Shown here piece after piece: positions 24,753-35,122 of a stretch of 64,000 nucleotides of DNA. The notes below the pieces were generated by a model, which saw only the letters and a program-made list of their open reading frames with translations, was not told where the DNA came from and did no database searches. Made by a program: the position numbers and the translations under genes. Every line of letters begins with the position of its first letter. The first letter of the stretch is position 1. Origin of the DNA: Acidimicrobiia bacterium (GTDB lineage Bacteria > Acidobacteriota > Vicinamibacteria > Vicinamibacterales > CAVVIG01); contig VFZL01000001.1 in NCBI GenBank assembly GCA_016871175.1, positions 1 to 64,000 on the forward strand, written 5' to 3'.

Positions 24753-26224
24753 AGATCACGACGTTCGAAGAGTTCACCGAGCTGGCGCGACGCGCCACCT
24801 TCGTGCCGGTCTGCAAGGAGATCGTGGCGGACCTGCTGACGCCGGTGTCCGCCTTCCTGAAGATCGCCGAGGACGCCGACTACGCGTTCCTCCTCGAGAG
24901 CGTCGAGGGTGGCGAACACGTGGGGCGCTACTCGTTCCTCGGGAAGGACCCGTTCCTCATCCTGCGTGCGCGCGACGGAAAGACGACCATCGATCGCGCA
25001 GGGGTCGTGAGCGAGAGCACGCGCCCGTTCATCGAGACGCTGCGATCGCTCATGGCGGATTTTCGCTCGCCCTTTGTCCCGGGCCTGCCCCGATTCACCG
25101 GTGGAGCCGTCGGGTATTTTAGCTACGGAGCGGCCTCGTGGTTCGAGCCGGTGCTGGGTGACCTCGGGGCCGGCCCGGACGGCGCCGATCAAGCTGGCTG
25201 GATGCTCTTCGACACCGTGCTTGCCTTCGACCACGTGCAGCGTCGGATCCTCATCATCGCGAACGCGCGCATCACCGGAGACGATGACCTCGAGTCGCTG
25301 TATCAGTTCGCGTGCGCGAAGATTCAGTTCCTCGAGCGTGAGCTCGAGCGGAACCTGTCGATCACGCGTCGCGAGAGCCCACGGCCGCTGACGATGACGT
25401 CGAACGTCACCCGTGAACAGTACGAAGCGGCGGTTCGGGCGGGGAAAGAACACATCGCAGCGGGCGACATCTATCAGGTGGTCTTGTCGCAGCGGTTCGA
25501 GGCGGCCGTCGACGCCGATCCATTCACGGTCTACCGAGCGCTGCGGCACGTCAATCCGTCGCCGTACATGTACTTCATCCGCATGGGCGGGGTGTCGGTG
25601 GTCGGTTCCTCGCCAGAGATGCTGGTCCGCGTCGAAGGCACGCGCGTGGAAACCCATCCGATCGCCGGCACGCGCCCGCGTGGAAGGACTGAGGCGGACG
25701 ATCAGCGGCTCGGTGAGGAGCTCAAGCGCAATGAGAAGGAACGCGCGGAGCACGTGATGCTCGTCGATCTTGGCCGTAACGACGTGGGTCGCGTGTGCCA
25801 GTACGGGTCGGTACGGGTGCCGCAGTTCATGGCGCTCGAACGCTTCTCGCACGTCATGCATCTGACGTCGGTCGTCGAGGGCACGCTCGCGCCCGACCGC
25901 GACCGGCTCGACGCGCTCGTGTCGTGTTTTCCCGCGGGCACCGTGTCCGGGGCGCCGAAGGTGCGCGCGATGCAGATCATCCGCGAGCTCGAGCCGAGCG
26001 GCCGCGGCCTGTATGCGGGCGCCGTCGGCTACGTGGACTTCGCGGGCAACCTCGACTGCTGCATCGCGATCCGCACGATCATCATGTTCGGCGGGACGGC
26101 CTACGTGCAGGCCGGCGCCGGCATCGTGATGGACTCGAATCCCACAGCGGAATACGAAGAGACGCGCGACAAGGCCCGCGCGCTCATCCGAGCCCTCGAG
26201 CTCGCGCAGGCGGGGCTGAACTGA
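24749..26224 (+). CDS. trpE: Anthranilate synthase component I
   Basis: A 491-residue chorismate-using enzyme that, with TrpG, makes anthranilate. The N-terminal FLLESVEGG segment (about 46-54) is the LLES motif where tryptophan binds for feedback inhibition, so allosteric control is probably kept in addition to attenuation. The catalytic C-terminal half has SSPEML, HPIAGTRPRG, LVDLGRNDVGRV and PAGTVSGAPKVRAM, all hallmarks of TrpE. It is coupled to aroDE by an ATGA overlap. PabB is excluded as first choice by the LLES motif and the trp neighbours. Confidence 0.95.
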   Translation: MKITTFEEFTELARRATFVPVCKEIVADLLTPVSAFLKIAEDADYAFLLESVEGGEHVGRYSFLGKDPFLILRARDGKTTIDRAGVVSESTRPFIETLRSLMADFRSPFVPGLPRFTGGAVGYFSYGAASWFEPVLGDLGAGPDGADQAGWMLFDTVLAFDHVQRRILIIANARITGDDDLESLYQFACAKIQFLERELERNLSITRRESPRPLTMTSNVTREQYEAAVRAGKEHIAAGDIYQVVLSQRFEAAVDADPFTVYRALRHVNPSPYMYFIRMGGVSVVGSSPEMLVRVEGTRVETHPIAGTRPRGRTEADDQRLGEELKRNEKERAEHVMLVDLGRNDVGRVCQYGSVRVPQFMALERFSHVMHLTSVVEGTLAPDRDRLDALVSCFPAGTVSGAPKVRAMQIIRELEPSGRGLYAGAVGYVDFAGNLDCCIAIRTIIMFGGTAYVQAGAGIVMDSNPTAEYEETRDKARALIRALELAQAGLN

Positions 26225-26243
26225 CGCAGACGAGAGCAGAAGA

Positions 26244-26260
26244 CCGAGAGCTGAGAGCGG
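26244..26260 (+). repeat. Dispersed GAGAGCTGA-type repeat, copy 2
   Basis: CCGAGAGCTGAGAGCGG in the 60-base gap between trpE and trpG, the only long gap within the trp genes up to trpA. Confidence 0.6.
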
Positions 26261-26284
26261 ACATCTTCAATACTTGAGACTCCC

Positions 26285-26860
<576 letters not shown>

Positions 26861-26878
26861 GTCTCGGAGTCCGTACCG

Positions 26879-27916
26879 ATGTTCTCGACCTTGATGGAGA
26901 AGCTGACGCGCCGCGAAGATCTGACGAGTGATGAAGCTGCCAGCTTCATGGCCGAGGTCATGGAGGGCCGTGCACAGGATGCGCAGATCGCGGGATTCCT
27001 CGTCGGTCTGGTCATGAAGGGCGAGCGCCCGGTGGAACTCGTCGGTCTGGCGCGGACGATGCGCGCACATGCGGTGCAGCTGTCCACCCCTCCGAGCCGC
27101 GTGTTCGATACCTGCGGGACCGGCGGCGACCGGTCCGGGACGTTCAACATCTCGTCGTGTGTCGCGATCGTGGTGGCGTCGTGCGGCTTGCCCGTCGCCA
27201 AGCACGGCAACCGGTCCGTGTCCAGTCAGTCCGGCAGCGCCGATGTGTTCGAGGCGCTGGGTGTGCGTGTCTCGGCGTCGCCGGCCGTCGTCGAACGCTG
27301 CCTCGCCGATGCGGGACTCGGCTTCTTCTTTGCGCCGACGTTTCACCCGTCGATGCGGTACGCCGCGGGTGCTCGGAAGGCACTGGGCGTGCGCACCGCA
27401 TTCAACCTGCTCGGACCGCTGACGAACCCCGCTGGTGCGAGCCGACAGCTCGTGGGCGTGCCGCGTCCTGAGTTCACCGAGTTGCTGGCCCGTGCCCTGA
27501 TGTTGCTCGGGTCGGAACGCGCGTGGGTCGTGCACGGCGCGGACGGCATCGATGAAATCTCGACGACCGGGTACACCAAGGTCTCGGAGTGTCGAGACGG
27601 CGCCGTGAACACCTTCTACCTGCACCCATCCGACGTCGGCCTGTCGAAAGCCGCCCCCGACGCCCTGCGCGGGGGCTCCGCGGTCGAGAACGCGCGCATC
27701 GTCGAAACGGTGCTCGCCGGCACGCGCGGGCCAGCGCGCGACATCGTGCTGTTCAATGCTGGCTCGGCGCTGTTCATTGCCGGTGCGTCCCCCTCGATCG
27801 ACGACGGCATGACGCGCGCCGCGGAGGCCATCGACCGCGGTGACGCGCGCCGGACACTCGATCGAGTGGTGTCGCTGTCGACAGCTGGGGAGCTGGCGAC
27901 CGGAGCGGGCGCATGA
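26879..27916 (+). CDS. trpD: Anthranilate phosphoribosyltransferase
   Basis: A 345-residue enzyme that couples anthranilate to PRPP. The conserved DTCGTGGDRSGTFNISS segment (about 78-94) holds the PRPP-binding glycine loop, and KHGNRSVSSQSGSADVFEALG follows; the FFFAPTFHPSM and RTAFNLLGPLTNPA segments complete the family pattern. Its 3' end overlaps trpC by ATGA. Length is standard. Confidence 0.95.
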   Translation: MFSTLMEKLTRREDLTSDEAASFMAEVMEGRAQDAQIAGFLVGLVMKGERPVELVGLARTMRAHAVQLSTPPSRVFDTCGTGGDRSGTFNISSCVAIVVASCGLPVAKHGNRSVSSQSGSADVFEALGVRVSASPAVVERCLADAGLGFFFAPTFHPSMRYAAGARKALGVRTAFNLLGPLTNPAGASRQLVGVPRPEFTELLARALMLLGSERAWVVHGADGIDEISTTGYTKVSECRDGAVNTFYLHPSDVGLSKAAPDALRGGSAVENARIVETVLAGTRGPARDIVLFNAGSALFIAGASPSIDDGMTRAAEAIDRGDARRTLDRVVSLSTAGELATGAGA

Positions 27917-28725
27917 GTGGGCAGGCGACGGCGGATCTTCTCGCGACGATCGTGGCGGCCACGCGCCGGAGCGTCGAGACGCGCGCGCACGAGGAGTCGA
28001 TCGAGGCCCTGGCCGATCGCGCCAGCCGCCGAACGACAAGGCCGGGCTGTTTTCGGGACGCGTTCGGCCACGCCGCACGCTTGAGCGTCATCGCCGAATG
28101 TAAGCGTCGGTCCCCGTCTAAGGGGGTGTTGCGCGCGGACTACGATCCGGTCGCGATCGCGGTGGCGTACGAGCGCGCGGGCGCATCGGCGATCTCCGTC
28201 CTGACGGAGCCGTCGTTCTTCGACGGATCGCTGGCTCATCTGGAAGCCGTGCGCGCCGCGGTGTCGCTGCCCCTACTCCGAAAGGACTTCATCATCTCCG
28301 AGTATCAGTTGCTCGAGGCGCGTGCCTCGGGTGCGGATGCCGTCCTGCTCATCGTGTCTGCGCTGCCGCCCGCCGAGCTCCGACACCTGCACCTCCGTGC
28401 CCTGGCGCTCGGTCTGGATGTGCTCGTCGAGGTGCACAGCGAGGACGAGCTACGCATGGCTTTGGATGCGGGTGCCACGCTCGTCGGCGTCAACAATCGC
28501 AACCTGCGGACGCTGGCCGTCGACGTCACGCTGTCCGAACGGGTCATCGCCCAGGTGCCTCGCGAGGTCGTGGCTGTCAGCGAGAGCGGTCTTCGGTCGG
28601 GCGGAGATCTCATCCGATTACGTGCGTTCGGCTACTCAGCGTTTCTCATCGGCGAGCGGTTCATGACCGAACGGGATCCCGGCCAGGCGCTCTCTCGTCT
28701 CTTGGCGGAGGCGTCACCCGCGTGA
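27913..28725 (+). CDS. trpC: Indole-3-glycerol phosphate synthase
   Basis: A 270-residue TIM-barrel enzyme that closes the indole ring. Catalytic segments AECKRRSPSKG (Lys, about 59-69), LLRKDFIISEYQ, VGVNNRNLRTL and VAVSESGLRSG are all in place. It is not fused to trpF, which follows as a separate gene with a GTGA overlap. Length is normal. Confidence 0.95.
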   Translation: MSGQATADLLATIVAATRRSVETRAHEESIEALADRASRRTTRPGCFRDAFGHAARLSVIAECKRRSPSKGVLRADYDPVAIAVAYERAGASAISVLTEPSFFDGSLAHLEAVRAAVSLPLLRKDFIISEYQLLEARASGADAVLLIVSALPPAELRHLHLRALALGLDVLVEVHSEDELRMALDAGATLVGVNNRNLRTLAVDVTLSERVIAQVPREVVAVSESGLRSGGDLIRLRAFGYSAFLIGERFMTERDPGQALSRLLAEASPA

Positions 28726-29366
28726 CTCAGGTGCTGGTCAAGATCTGCGGCATCACGCGCGAGGTGGACGCTCGGGCAGCGGTGGCGTGTGGCGCGTCGG
28801 CGATCGGGTTCATCTTCTGGCCGAAGAGCCCACGATTCATCGACCCGTACCGCGCGCGGCGCGTCGCGCGTGTGCTGCCGGCGTTCGTGACTCCCGTCGG
28901 CGTGTTCGTCAATCAGCCGGTCGAGTACGTGAATGCCGTGTCCAGTCTCGTGGGTCTCGGCGCGGTGCAGCTGCACGGGGACGAGACGCCTGCGTACGCG
29001 GAAGGCATTCGGCGGCCGATCATCCGCGCGGTGGGCGCCGATGCGCTCGACGAGGAGCGCCGGTGGTCGGATGAAGTCGTACTGCTCGTCGACGCCCATG
29101 ATCCCGTGCAACGCGGTGGAACCGGGCGCACGTCGGATTGGAGCGTGGCGGCCGCGCTCTCCGCGCGGCGGCGAGTCGTGCTGTCGGGTGGGTTGACCCC
29201 GGACAACGTCACCGCTGGGCTCGCCGCCGTCCGGCCCTTTGGCGTGGACGTGTCGTCCGGAGTCGAGACGGCACCCGGGATCAAGGACGCAGCGCGATTG
29301 CAGGCGTTCTTTGCGCAGGTCCGCGCGGCGTCAGCCGAGGACAGACGGTCAGAGGTGTCACGGTGA
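28722..29366 (+). CDS. trpF: Phosphoribosylanthranilate isomerase
   Basis: A 214-residue TIM-barrel enzyme that isomerises phosphoribosylanthranilate. It begins [12 protein letters not shown] with the catalytic Cys, contains QLHGDE, and has the catalytic Asp in LLVDAHD followed by [11 protein letters not shown] and [11 protein letters not shown] start within the trpC stop (GTGA), and its own stop overlaps the trpB GTG. Confidence 0.94.
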   Translation: MTQVLVKICGITREVDARAAVACGASAIGFIFWPKSPRFIDPYRARRVARVLPAFVTPVGVFVNQPVEYVNAVSSLVGLGAVQLHGDETPAYAEGIRRPIIRAVGADALDEERRWSDEVVLLVDAHDPVQRGGTGRTSDWSVAAALSARRRVVLSGGLTPDNVTAGLAAVRPFGVDVSSGVETAPGIKDAARLQAFFAQVRAASAEDRRSEVSR

Positions 29367-30619
29367 CGAATGGTACGAGTGGGGCGATCAGGACCGGGCG
29401 ACGCGATCCGGACGCCCGCGGCTACTTCGGCGAGTTCGGCGGCCGATACGTGCCCGAGACGCTGGTGGAGCCGATTGAAGCGCTCGAGCGGGCGTATGTG
29501 GCCGCGCGAGACGATGAGCGCTTCCAGGCGGAGCTGCAGCGGTTGCTGAGTCAGTACGTCGGTCGTCCGACACCCGTGTACGAGGCGCGACGGCTCACCT
29601 CGATGCTCGGGGGCGCCCGGATCTTCTTGAAGCGCGAGGACCTCACTCATACCGGCGCGCACAAGATCAACAACGCGCTCGGCCAGGCGCTGCTGGCGGT
29701 GCGCATGGGGAAGCGGCGGATCGTGGCCGAGACAGGGGCCGGACAGCATGGCGTCGCGACGGCGACCGCGTGCGCGCTGCTCGGTCTCACATGCCATGTC
29801 TATATGGGCGCGGAGGACATGGATCGGCAAGCGCTCAACGTGTTCCGGATGCGGCTGCTCGGCGCGGAGGTCATCCGCGTGGACGCCGGGAGCCGCACGC
29901 TCAAGGACGCGATCAACGAGGCGATGCGTGACTGGGTCACGCATGTGCACGACACGTACTACCTATTGGGTTCAGCGCTCGGCCCGCATCCCTATCCCCT
30001 CATGGTGCGCGAATTCCAGTCGGTCATCGGACGCGAGGCCCGTCAGCAGATCGCGCAGCTTGCCGGTCGGCTTCCAGACGCCGTCGTCGCGTGCGTCGGT
30101 GGCGGCAGCAACGCCATTGGTATCTTCGATGCATTCATCGACGACCCGTCCGTGCGACTCGTGGGTGTCGAAGCCGGTGGCGAGCGCATCACGAAAGGCC
30201 GACACGCCGCGCGATTCGCGGGTGGCAGCACCGGGATTCTTCAAGGCACGCGCACGTTCGTCCTCCAGGACGAGGACGGCAACATCGAGGTGACGCACTC
30301 GGTCTCTGCGGGACTCGACTATGCCGCCGTCGGACCGGAGCATGCGTGGCTCCGCGCGATCGGCCGTGCCGAATACGCGTACGCCACGGATGCTGAGGCC
30401 GTGGACGCGTTTCAAGCACTGGCCCGCCTGGAAGGCATCCTGCCCGCGCTGGAGTCCGCGCACGCAATCGCGTACCTCACGACGTTCGCGCGGGAGCTCG
30501 GACCAGACGCCATCGTCCTGGTGAATCTGTCGGGTCGCGGCGACAAAGACGTCCACACGATGGCGAAGCAGCTGGCCGCTCAAGGCGTGACTCTTGGGGC
30601 CGGACTCGGGGTGCCCTGA
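29363..30619 (+). CDS. trpB: Tryptophan synthase beta chain
   Basis: A 418-residue PLP enzyme that joins indole and serine. The PLP Lys lies in [13 protein letters not shown], followed by [14 protein letters not shown], the phosphate-binding GGGSNAIG loop and NLSGRGDKD near the end. This is a TrpB1-type protein expected to pair with TrpA. I chose the GTG at 29363, which overlaps the trpF stop; a longer upstream frame runs through trpF in another frame and is not needed. Confidence 0.95.
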   Translation: MTNGTSGAIRTGRRDPDARGYFGEFGGRYVPETLVEPIEALERAYVAARDDERFQAELQRLLSQYVGRPTPVYEARRLTSMLGGARIFLKREDLTHTGAHKINNALGQALLAVRMGKRRIVAETGAGQHGVATATACALLGLTCHVYMGAEDMDRQALNVFRMRLLGAEVIRVDAGSRTLKDAINEAMRDWVTHVHDTYYLLGSALGPHPYPLMVREFQSVIGREARQQIAQLAGRLPDAVVACVGGGSNAIGIFDAFIDDPSVRLVGVEAGGERITKGRHAARFAGGSTGILQGTRTFVLQDEDGNIEVTHSVSAGLDYAAVGPEHAWLRAIGRAEYAYATDAEAVDAFQALARLEGILPALESAHAIAYLTTFARELGPDAIVLVNLSGRGDKDVHTMAKQLAAQGVTLGAGLGVP

Positions 30620-31428
30620 TGTCCCGTCTTGTAGAAACCTTCGCCCGGCTCCACCGCGACGCTCAGCCCGGCCTCGTCACCTACACAACCGCCGGTGATC
30701 CGGATTTGCCGCGATCCGGGCAGATCCTCAGAGCGCTCGACCGTGCCGGTGCCGACGTGCTCGAGGTGGGCGTGCCCTGGACGGATCCCCTGGCCGACGG
30801 ACCGGTTATCCAGCGCGCGACCGAGCGTGCGCTGGCGGCGGGAGGCAGCCTTCGGCACACGCTCGCGCTGGTCCGGTCGATTCGCGCCGATGTGCGCGCA
30901 CCGATCGTGATCTTCAGTTATGTCAATCCCATCGCCCGCATGGGAGAAGCGGCCTTCGCCCGGGCGGCCGGCGAGGCCGGTGTCGACGGCGTCCTGGTGC
31001 TCGACTTGCTGGTCGAGGAAGCCGCATCGTTCCGGGAGATGCTCGCGGACGTGGGTGTCGACACGATCTTCCTGCTGAGTCCGACGACCACGGACGCGCG
31101 CATGGCGCGTGCGGGTCGGTTGGGCAGCGGGTTTCTGTACTGCATCTCGCGGCTGGGCGTGACAGGCGCGCGCGACGACGTGTCGGCTGATGCGAGCGCC
31201 TTGGTGCGGCGCATTCGGGCGCACACGGATTTGCCCATCGCTCTCGGCTTTGGCCTCTCCAGGCCCGAGCAGGTGGCCGAGGTGGGCACGTTCGCCGACG
31301 CCGCGGTCGTGGGAAGCGCGTTGGTGTCCCGCATAGCCGAGGCCAGCTCGTCGCCTCGCCTCGAAGACGACGTTGCCGCGTACGTGCGCGGCTTGAAGCG
31401 CGCCTGCGAGACCGCGCGCGTGAGATGA
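30619..31428 (+). CDS. trpA: Tryptophan synthase alpha chain
   Basis: A 269-residue TIM barrel that cleaves indole-3-glycerol phosphate to indole. The catalytic Glu and Asp are in EVGVPWTDPLADGPVIQ (about 48-64); GFLYCISRLGVTGAR and GFGLSRPEQ follow. The start is coupled to trpB (TGATG) and the stop overlaps the chorismate mutase gene (ATGA). Confidence 0.94.
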   Translation: MSRLVETFARLHRDAQPGLVTYTTAGDPDLPRSGQILRALDRAGADVLEVGVPWTDPLADGPVIQRATERALAAGGSLRHTLALVRSIRADVRAPIVIFSYVNPIARMGEAAFARAAGEAGVDGVLVLDLLVEEAASFREMLADVGVDTIFLLSPTTTDARMARAGRLGSGFLYCISRLGVTGARDDVSADASALVRRIRAHTDLPIALGFGLSRPEQVAEVGTFADAAVVGSALVSRIAEASSSPRLEDDVAAYVRGLKRACETARVR

Positions 31429-31751
31429 CCATGAGCGCTCTCGACGACTTGCGTCGCGACATCGATCGGGTGGATGAAGTGCTGGTGCGGCTGTTGAACG
31501 AACGCGCGCGGTGCGTTTGTGAGATCGGCCGCATCAAGAAGGAGCTCGGCATCGAGGTGTACCAGCCGGATCGAGAGAAGCAGGTTCTCAATCACGTCAG
31601 GAGCGTGGGTGCCGAAGGGCCCCTTGGCGGCGACGCCATTGCGCGCCTGTTCGAGCGCATCATCGATGAGGCCCGTCGGCTCGAACGGCGCGTCGTGCAC
31701 GGCGAGCGCGACGAGGGCGGGCCAAACCCGATGACGAGGGCCGAGAGCTGA
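31425..31751 (+). CDS. Chorismate mutase, AroQ type
   Basis: A 108-residue all-helical chorismate mutase making prephenate for Phe and Tyr. The pattern LRRDIDRVDEVLVRLLNERA, then GRIKKELG and YQPDREKQVL matches the AroQ family, with the basic residues that bind chorismate. It is a free-standing domain, neither fused to DAHP synthase nor to prephenate dehydratase. The last codons and the stop lie inside a copy of the dispersed repeat, suggesting that the repeat changed the C-terminus. Confidence 0.9.
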   Translation: MTMSALDDLRRDIDRVDEVLVRLLNERARCVCEIGRIKKELGIEVYQPDREKQVLNHVRSVGAEGPLGGDAIARLFERIIDEARRLERRVVHGERDEGGPNPMTRAES

Positions 31752-31778
31752 GAGTGAAGAGCCGAGAGCTGAGAGCCG
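31741..31778 (+). repeat. Dispersed GAGAGCTGA-type repeat, copy 3 (double)
   Basis: CCGAGAGCTGAGAG at 31741-31754 and CCGAGAGCTGAGAGCCG at 31762-31778 in direct orientation. The first unit contains the stop codon of the chorismate mutase gene. Confidence 0.65.
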
Positions 31779-31806
31779 AACACTCAGATCGGAAAGCGAG
31801 TGAGAT

Positions 31807-32853
31807 ATGGTTGTCGTGATGGATGAGCGCGCGACCGAAGCGCAGATCGAGAACGTGGTCGCTCGACTCGTCGAGATGGGAATGGACGTGCACCGATCGA
31901 CCGGTGTCACGCGGACCGTCCTAGGCGTGGTCTGGCAGGGTCGGCCCGATGCAGGCATCATCCAGTTGCTCGACGGCGTGCACGAGGTGCTGCGGATCTC
32001 CGAGCCGTACAAGCTGGCCGGGCGCACCTTCAAGCCGGAGAGCACGGTCGTGAAAGTGGGCGACGTCCGTATCGGTGGCGATGAGGCGATCGTCATCGCG
32101 GGGCCCTGCTCGGCGGAAAACGAGAAGCAAGTGCGGACGACGGCCGCTGCCGTCAGACGTGCCGGAGCGAAGGTCCTGCGAGGGGGCGCGTTCAAGCCGC
32201 GCAGCTCACCGTACAGCTTCCAGGGGCTCGGCGAGCCTGGGCTGCAGCTGCTTCAGGATGCCGCGAAGGCGGAGAACCTGGCGCTCGTCTCGGAGGTGAT
32301 GGAGATCGCGCAAATCCCGCTGATCGAGAAGTACTGCGACATGTTCCAGGTCGGCGCGCGCAACATGCAAAACTTTGGGTTGTTGCGAGAGCTTGGGCAC
32401 GCACGCAAACCCGTGCTGCTCAAGCGCGGCATCTCCGCGACGATCGAGGAGTGGCTGCTGTCGGCGGAGTACATCCTCAGCGGTGGGAACACGGAGGTGG
32501 TGTTGTGCGAGCGTGGCATTCGCACCTTCGAGACGGCCACGCGCAACACGTTCGACGTCTCCGCGATTCCGGTCGTCAAGAAGCTGAGCCACCTGCCGAT
32601 CGTGGGCGACCCGAGTCACGGTGCTGGCCGGAGGGATATGGTCGCGCCGATGGCGCGTGCAGCGGTCGCTGCCGGCGCAGATGGGCTCATCATCGAAGTG
32701 CACTGCGATCCCGACCGCGCCCTGAGTGACGGAGCGCAGTCGATGTTCCCTGCGCAGTTCGACCGGCTGATGGCCGAACTGCGGATCATCGCGCCCGCCA
32801 TCGGCCGGAGCATCTGCGTCGAGCCGACCCCGCGCCGCGGATGGGGCACGTAG
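31807..32853 (+). CDS. aroF: 3-deoxy-7-phosphoheptulonate (DAHP) synthase, type I beta with regulatory N-terminus
   Basis: A 348-residue enzyme that condenses PEP and erythrose 4-phosphate, the first shikimate-pathway step. Residues 1-about 70 form a ferredoxin-like (ACT-like) domain as in the Thermotoga-type enzyme, which in that family mediates inhibition by Tyr or Phe. The catalytic barrel has [44 protein letters not shown] and [13 protein letters not shown]. The gene is 55 bases after chorismate mutase, separated by the repeat, and 6 bases before tyrA. Combining this position with the leader suggests that entry into the whole pathway is controlled by tryptophan-linked attenuation. Confidence 0.93.
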   Translation: MVVVMDERATEAQIENVVARLVEMGMDVHRSTGVTRTVLGVVWQGRPDAGIIQLLDGVHEVLRISEPYKLAGRTFKPESTVVKVGDVRIGGDEAIVIAGPCSAENEKQVRTTAAAVRRAGAKVLRGGAFKPRSSPYSFQGLGEPGLQLLQDAAKAENLALVSEVMEIAQIPLIEKYCDMFQVGARNMQNFGLLRELGHARKPVLLKRGISATIEEWLLSAEYILSGGNTEVVLCERGIRTFETATRNTFDVSAIPVVKKLSHLPIVGDPSHGAGRRDMVAPMARAAVAAGADGLIIEVHCDPDRALSDGAQSMFPAQFDRLMAELRIIAPAIGRSICVEPTPRRGWGT

Positions 32854-32859
32854 CGAGCC

Positions 32860-33756
32860 GTGTCAGCGGCCAGCGGACCATCCATGTCACCGACGGGCGC
32901 CTTCGACCGCATCGGCATCGTGGGTCTGGGGTTGATCGGTGGTTCGATCGCGCTGGCCATCCGGCAGCGCAACCCGACGCTGCGCATCATCGGGATGGAC
33001 AACGCCACGGTGCTGGACGCGGCCGGACGTCTAGGCGCCATCCACGACGGCGTGTCCGATGCCGCCGGGCTCGCCGACGTCGACCTGCTGATCTTGGCTG
33101 CCCCGGTCCGGCAGAACCTGCGCGCGCTCGAGCCGATCGGCACCTGCCTTCGCCGGGATGCGGTGATCACAGACACCGGCAGCACCAAGCGGCAAATCGT
33201 GGACGCCGCGCGCGGATTGCCCGCACACGTGACGTTCATCGGGGGGCATCCGCTTGCAGGGGCCGCCGTCGGCGGGCTCGACCACGCGCGCGACACGCTG
33301 TTTGCCGGCCGCCCGTGGCTGTTGACCCCGGAGGACGAACGGTCCGCGCCCGAGCTCGAACGGCTCATCGCCTTCGTCTCGACGCTTGGCGCGTTGCCAT
33401 CGGTGATGCGTGTGGAGGTCCATGATCGCCTGATGGCGTTCCTGAGCCACCTCCCGCAGCTCACCGTGAGTGCCCTGATGTCGGTCGTTGGCTCGGCCAC
33501 GCGGGAGGAAGGCCTCGCGTTCTCCGGACCGGGGCTCATCGACAGCACGCGGCTGGCGTCAAGTCCCGCCGCGATCTGGCAGGACATCGTGGCCACCAAC
33601 GCCGATCAAGTGGGGCCCGCACTCGACGCGCTCATCGCTTGCCTGCAGGAGTTGCGCGCCGACCTCGGACGCGGCGATCGCTTGGATGCCGTGTTCGATG
33701 CCGCGAACCGCTGGCGACGGGCGTTGCCCAAGTTCGATGTGACGCGCCAAGTATAA
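32860..33756 (+). CDS. tyrA: Prephenate (or arogenate) dehydrogenase
   Basis: A 298-residue NAD(P)-dependent enzyme for tyrosine synthesis. The Rossmann motif IGIVGLGLIGGS (about 20-31), TDTGSTK, GGHPLAG and the catalytic-helix segment FLSHLPQL are present. There is no fused chorismate mutase or ACT domain. GTG start 6 bases after aroF. The last bases, including the stop codon, contain the -10-like box of the following gene. Confidence 0.92.
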   Translation: MSAASGPSMSPTGAFDRIGIVGLGLIGGSIALAIRQRNPTLRIIGMDNATVLDAAGRLGAIHDGVSDAAGLADVDLLILAAPVRQNLRALEPIGTCLRRDAVITDTGSTKRQIVDAARGLPAHVTFIGGHPLAGAAVGGLDHARDTLFAGRPWLLTPEDERSAPELERLIAFVSTLGALPSVMRVEVHDRLMAFLSHLPQLTVSALMSVVGSATREEGLAFSGPGLIDSTRLASSPAAIWQDIVATNADQVGPALDALIACLQELRADLGRGDRLDAVFDAANRWRRALPKFDVTRQV

Positions 33757-33757
33757 T
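33752..33757 (+). promoter_or_regulatory. TATAAT box at the tyrA stop, upstream of scoA
   Basis: A perfect TATAAT spans the tyrA stop codon and ends 9 bases before the scoA ATG. No convincing -35 box at 16-18 bases. It could give a nearly leaderless scoA transcript separate from the aro/trp operon. Confidence 0.45.
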
Positions 33758-33766
33758 CGCTGGTCT

Positions 33767-34462
33767 ATGAGCAAAGTGTTGCCGAGCGCCGACGCCGCCG
33801 TGGCGCTCATTCCCGACGGGGCGTCGATCCTCATGGGTGGATTTGGGCTGTGCGGCATCCCTGAAAACCTGATCAAGGCGCTGCACGCTCGCGGGACGAA
33901 GAACTTGACGGTCATCTCGAACAACGCTGGCGTGGACGATTTCGGCATCGGCGTCCTGCTCAAAGCGCGGCAGGTGCGGAAGATGATTGCCACCTATGTT
34001 GGCGAGAACAAGGAGTTCGAGCGACAGTTTCTCGCGAACGAGATCGAAGTGGAGCTCGTGCCACAGGGCACGTTCGGCGAGCGGATTCGGGCCGCCGGCG
34101 CCGGCCTCGGGGGCTTCTTCACCCCAACCGGATACGGCACGGTCGTGGCCGAGGGCAAGGAGACCCGTGTCATCAATGGGCGGCCGCACGTCTTCGAACA
34201 GCCGCTCGGCGCTGACTTCGCGTTCGTCCACGCGTGGAAGGGCGACCACGTCGGCAACCTCGTGTATTACAAGACCGCGCGCAACTTCAATCCGATGATG
34301 GCCACGGCGGCACAGGTCACGATCGCCGAGGTCGAGACGCTGGTCGAGCCCGGCCAGATCGAACCCGATCACGTCGTCACGCCGGGCATTTACGTCCGGC
34401 ACATCCTTCAGGGCGATTCCTATGAGAAGCGCATCGAACGGCGCGTGGTCCGCCAGAACTGA
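33767..34462 (+). CDS. scoA: 3-oxoacid CoA-transferase subunit A
   Basis: A 231-residue CoA-transferase alpha subunit. Family segments GASILMGGFGLCGIPENLI, TVISNNAG, FGIGVLL and GGFFTPTGYGT are present; with subunit B it moves CoA from succinyl-CoA to an acetoacetate-type acid. It lies 10 bases after tyrA, directly followed by subunit B (6 bases) and a thiolase gene, the classic order for ketone-body or acetoacetate use. That thiolase is broken here. Confidence 0.9.
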   Translation: MSKVLPSADAAVALIPDGASILMGGFGLCGIPENLIKALHARGTKNLTVISNNAGVDDFGIGVLLKARQVRKMIATYVGENKEFERQFLANEIEVELVPQGTFGERIRAAGAGLGGFFTPTGYGTVVAEGKETRVINGRPHVFEQPLGADFAFVHAWKGDHVGNLVYYKTARNFNPMMATAAQVTIAEVETLVEPGQIEPDHVVTPGIYVRHILQGDSYEKRIERRVVRQN

Positions 34463-34468
34463 CCGAAC

Positions 34469-35122
34469 ATGGATGTACGAGAACGGATCGTCACACGCAT
34501 CGCCCGTGAGCTGCACGACGGGGATTACGTCAACCTGGGTATCGGCCTGCCGACGCTGGTGGCGAACCACCTGCCGCCCGGCGTCGATATCACCCTCCAC
34601 TCGGAGAACGGGCTGCTGGGCGTGGGGCCCTACCCGACCGAGGCCGAGGTCGATCCCGCCCTGATCAACGCGGGCAAGGAGACCGTGACGGAGCGAATCG
34701 GGGCGTCGTACTCGAGCAGTGCCGAGTCGTTCGCGATGGTCCGCGGCGGTCACATCGACGTCACGGTCCTCGGCGCGCTGCAGGTGGACCAGGAGGGCAA
34801 TCTGGCCAACTGGATGATTCCCGGCAAGATGGTCAAGGGGATGGGTGGTGCGATGGATCTCGTGGCGGGTGCGAAACGGGTCATCATTGCGATGGAGCAC
34901 ACGACCAAGGATGGCGTCCACAAGATCCTCACGCGCTGCACGCTTCCGTTCACGGGGCTCAAGGTCGTGAATCTCATCGTCACCGACCTGGCCGTCATCG
35001 AGGTGACGCCCGCCGGGTTGCTGTTGCAGGAGGTGGCTGCCGGCGTCACCGTCGACACGGTGAAGGCCGCCACCGGTGCGCCGCTCATCATTCCAGAGAA
35101 AGTAGGCCGGTTTGGCGAGTAA
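34469..35122 (+). CDS. scoB: 3-oxoacid CoA-transferase subunit B
   Basis: A 217-residue beta subunit carrying the active-site Glu in [13 protein letters not shown] (about 47-59). [25 protein letters not shown] and HTTKDG match the family. It partners subunit A. Its stop overlaps the thiolase start by 11 bases. Confidence 0.92.
   Translation: MDVRERIVTRIARELHDGDYVNLGIGLPTLVANHLPPGVDITLHSENGLLGVGPYPTEAEVDPALINAGKETVTERIGASYSSSAESFAMVRGGHIDVTVLGALQVDQEGNLANWMIPGKMVKGMGGAMDLVAGAKRVIIAMEHTTKDGVHKILTRCTLPFTGLKVVNLIVTDLAVIEVTPAGLLLQEVAAGVTVDTVKAATGAPLIIPEKVGRFGE

Noticed and set aside
29138-29362. N-terminal extension of trpB into trpF
   Set aside because: The extension is out of the trpF frame and low-complexity; TrpB starts normally at GTG 29363 with a GTGA overlap.
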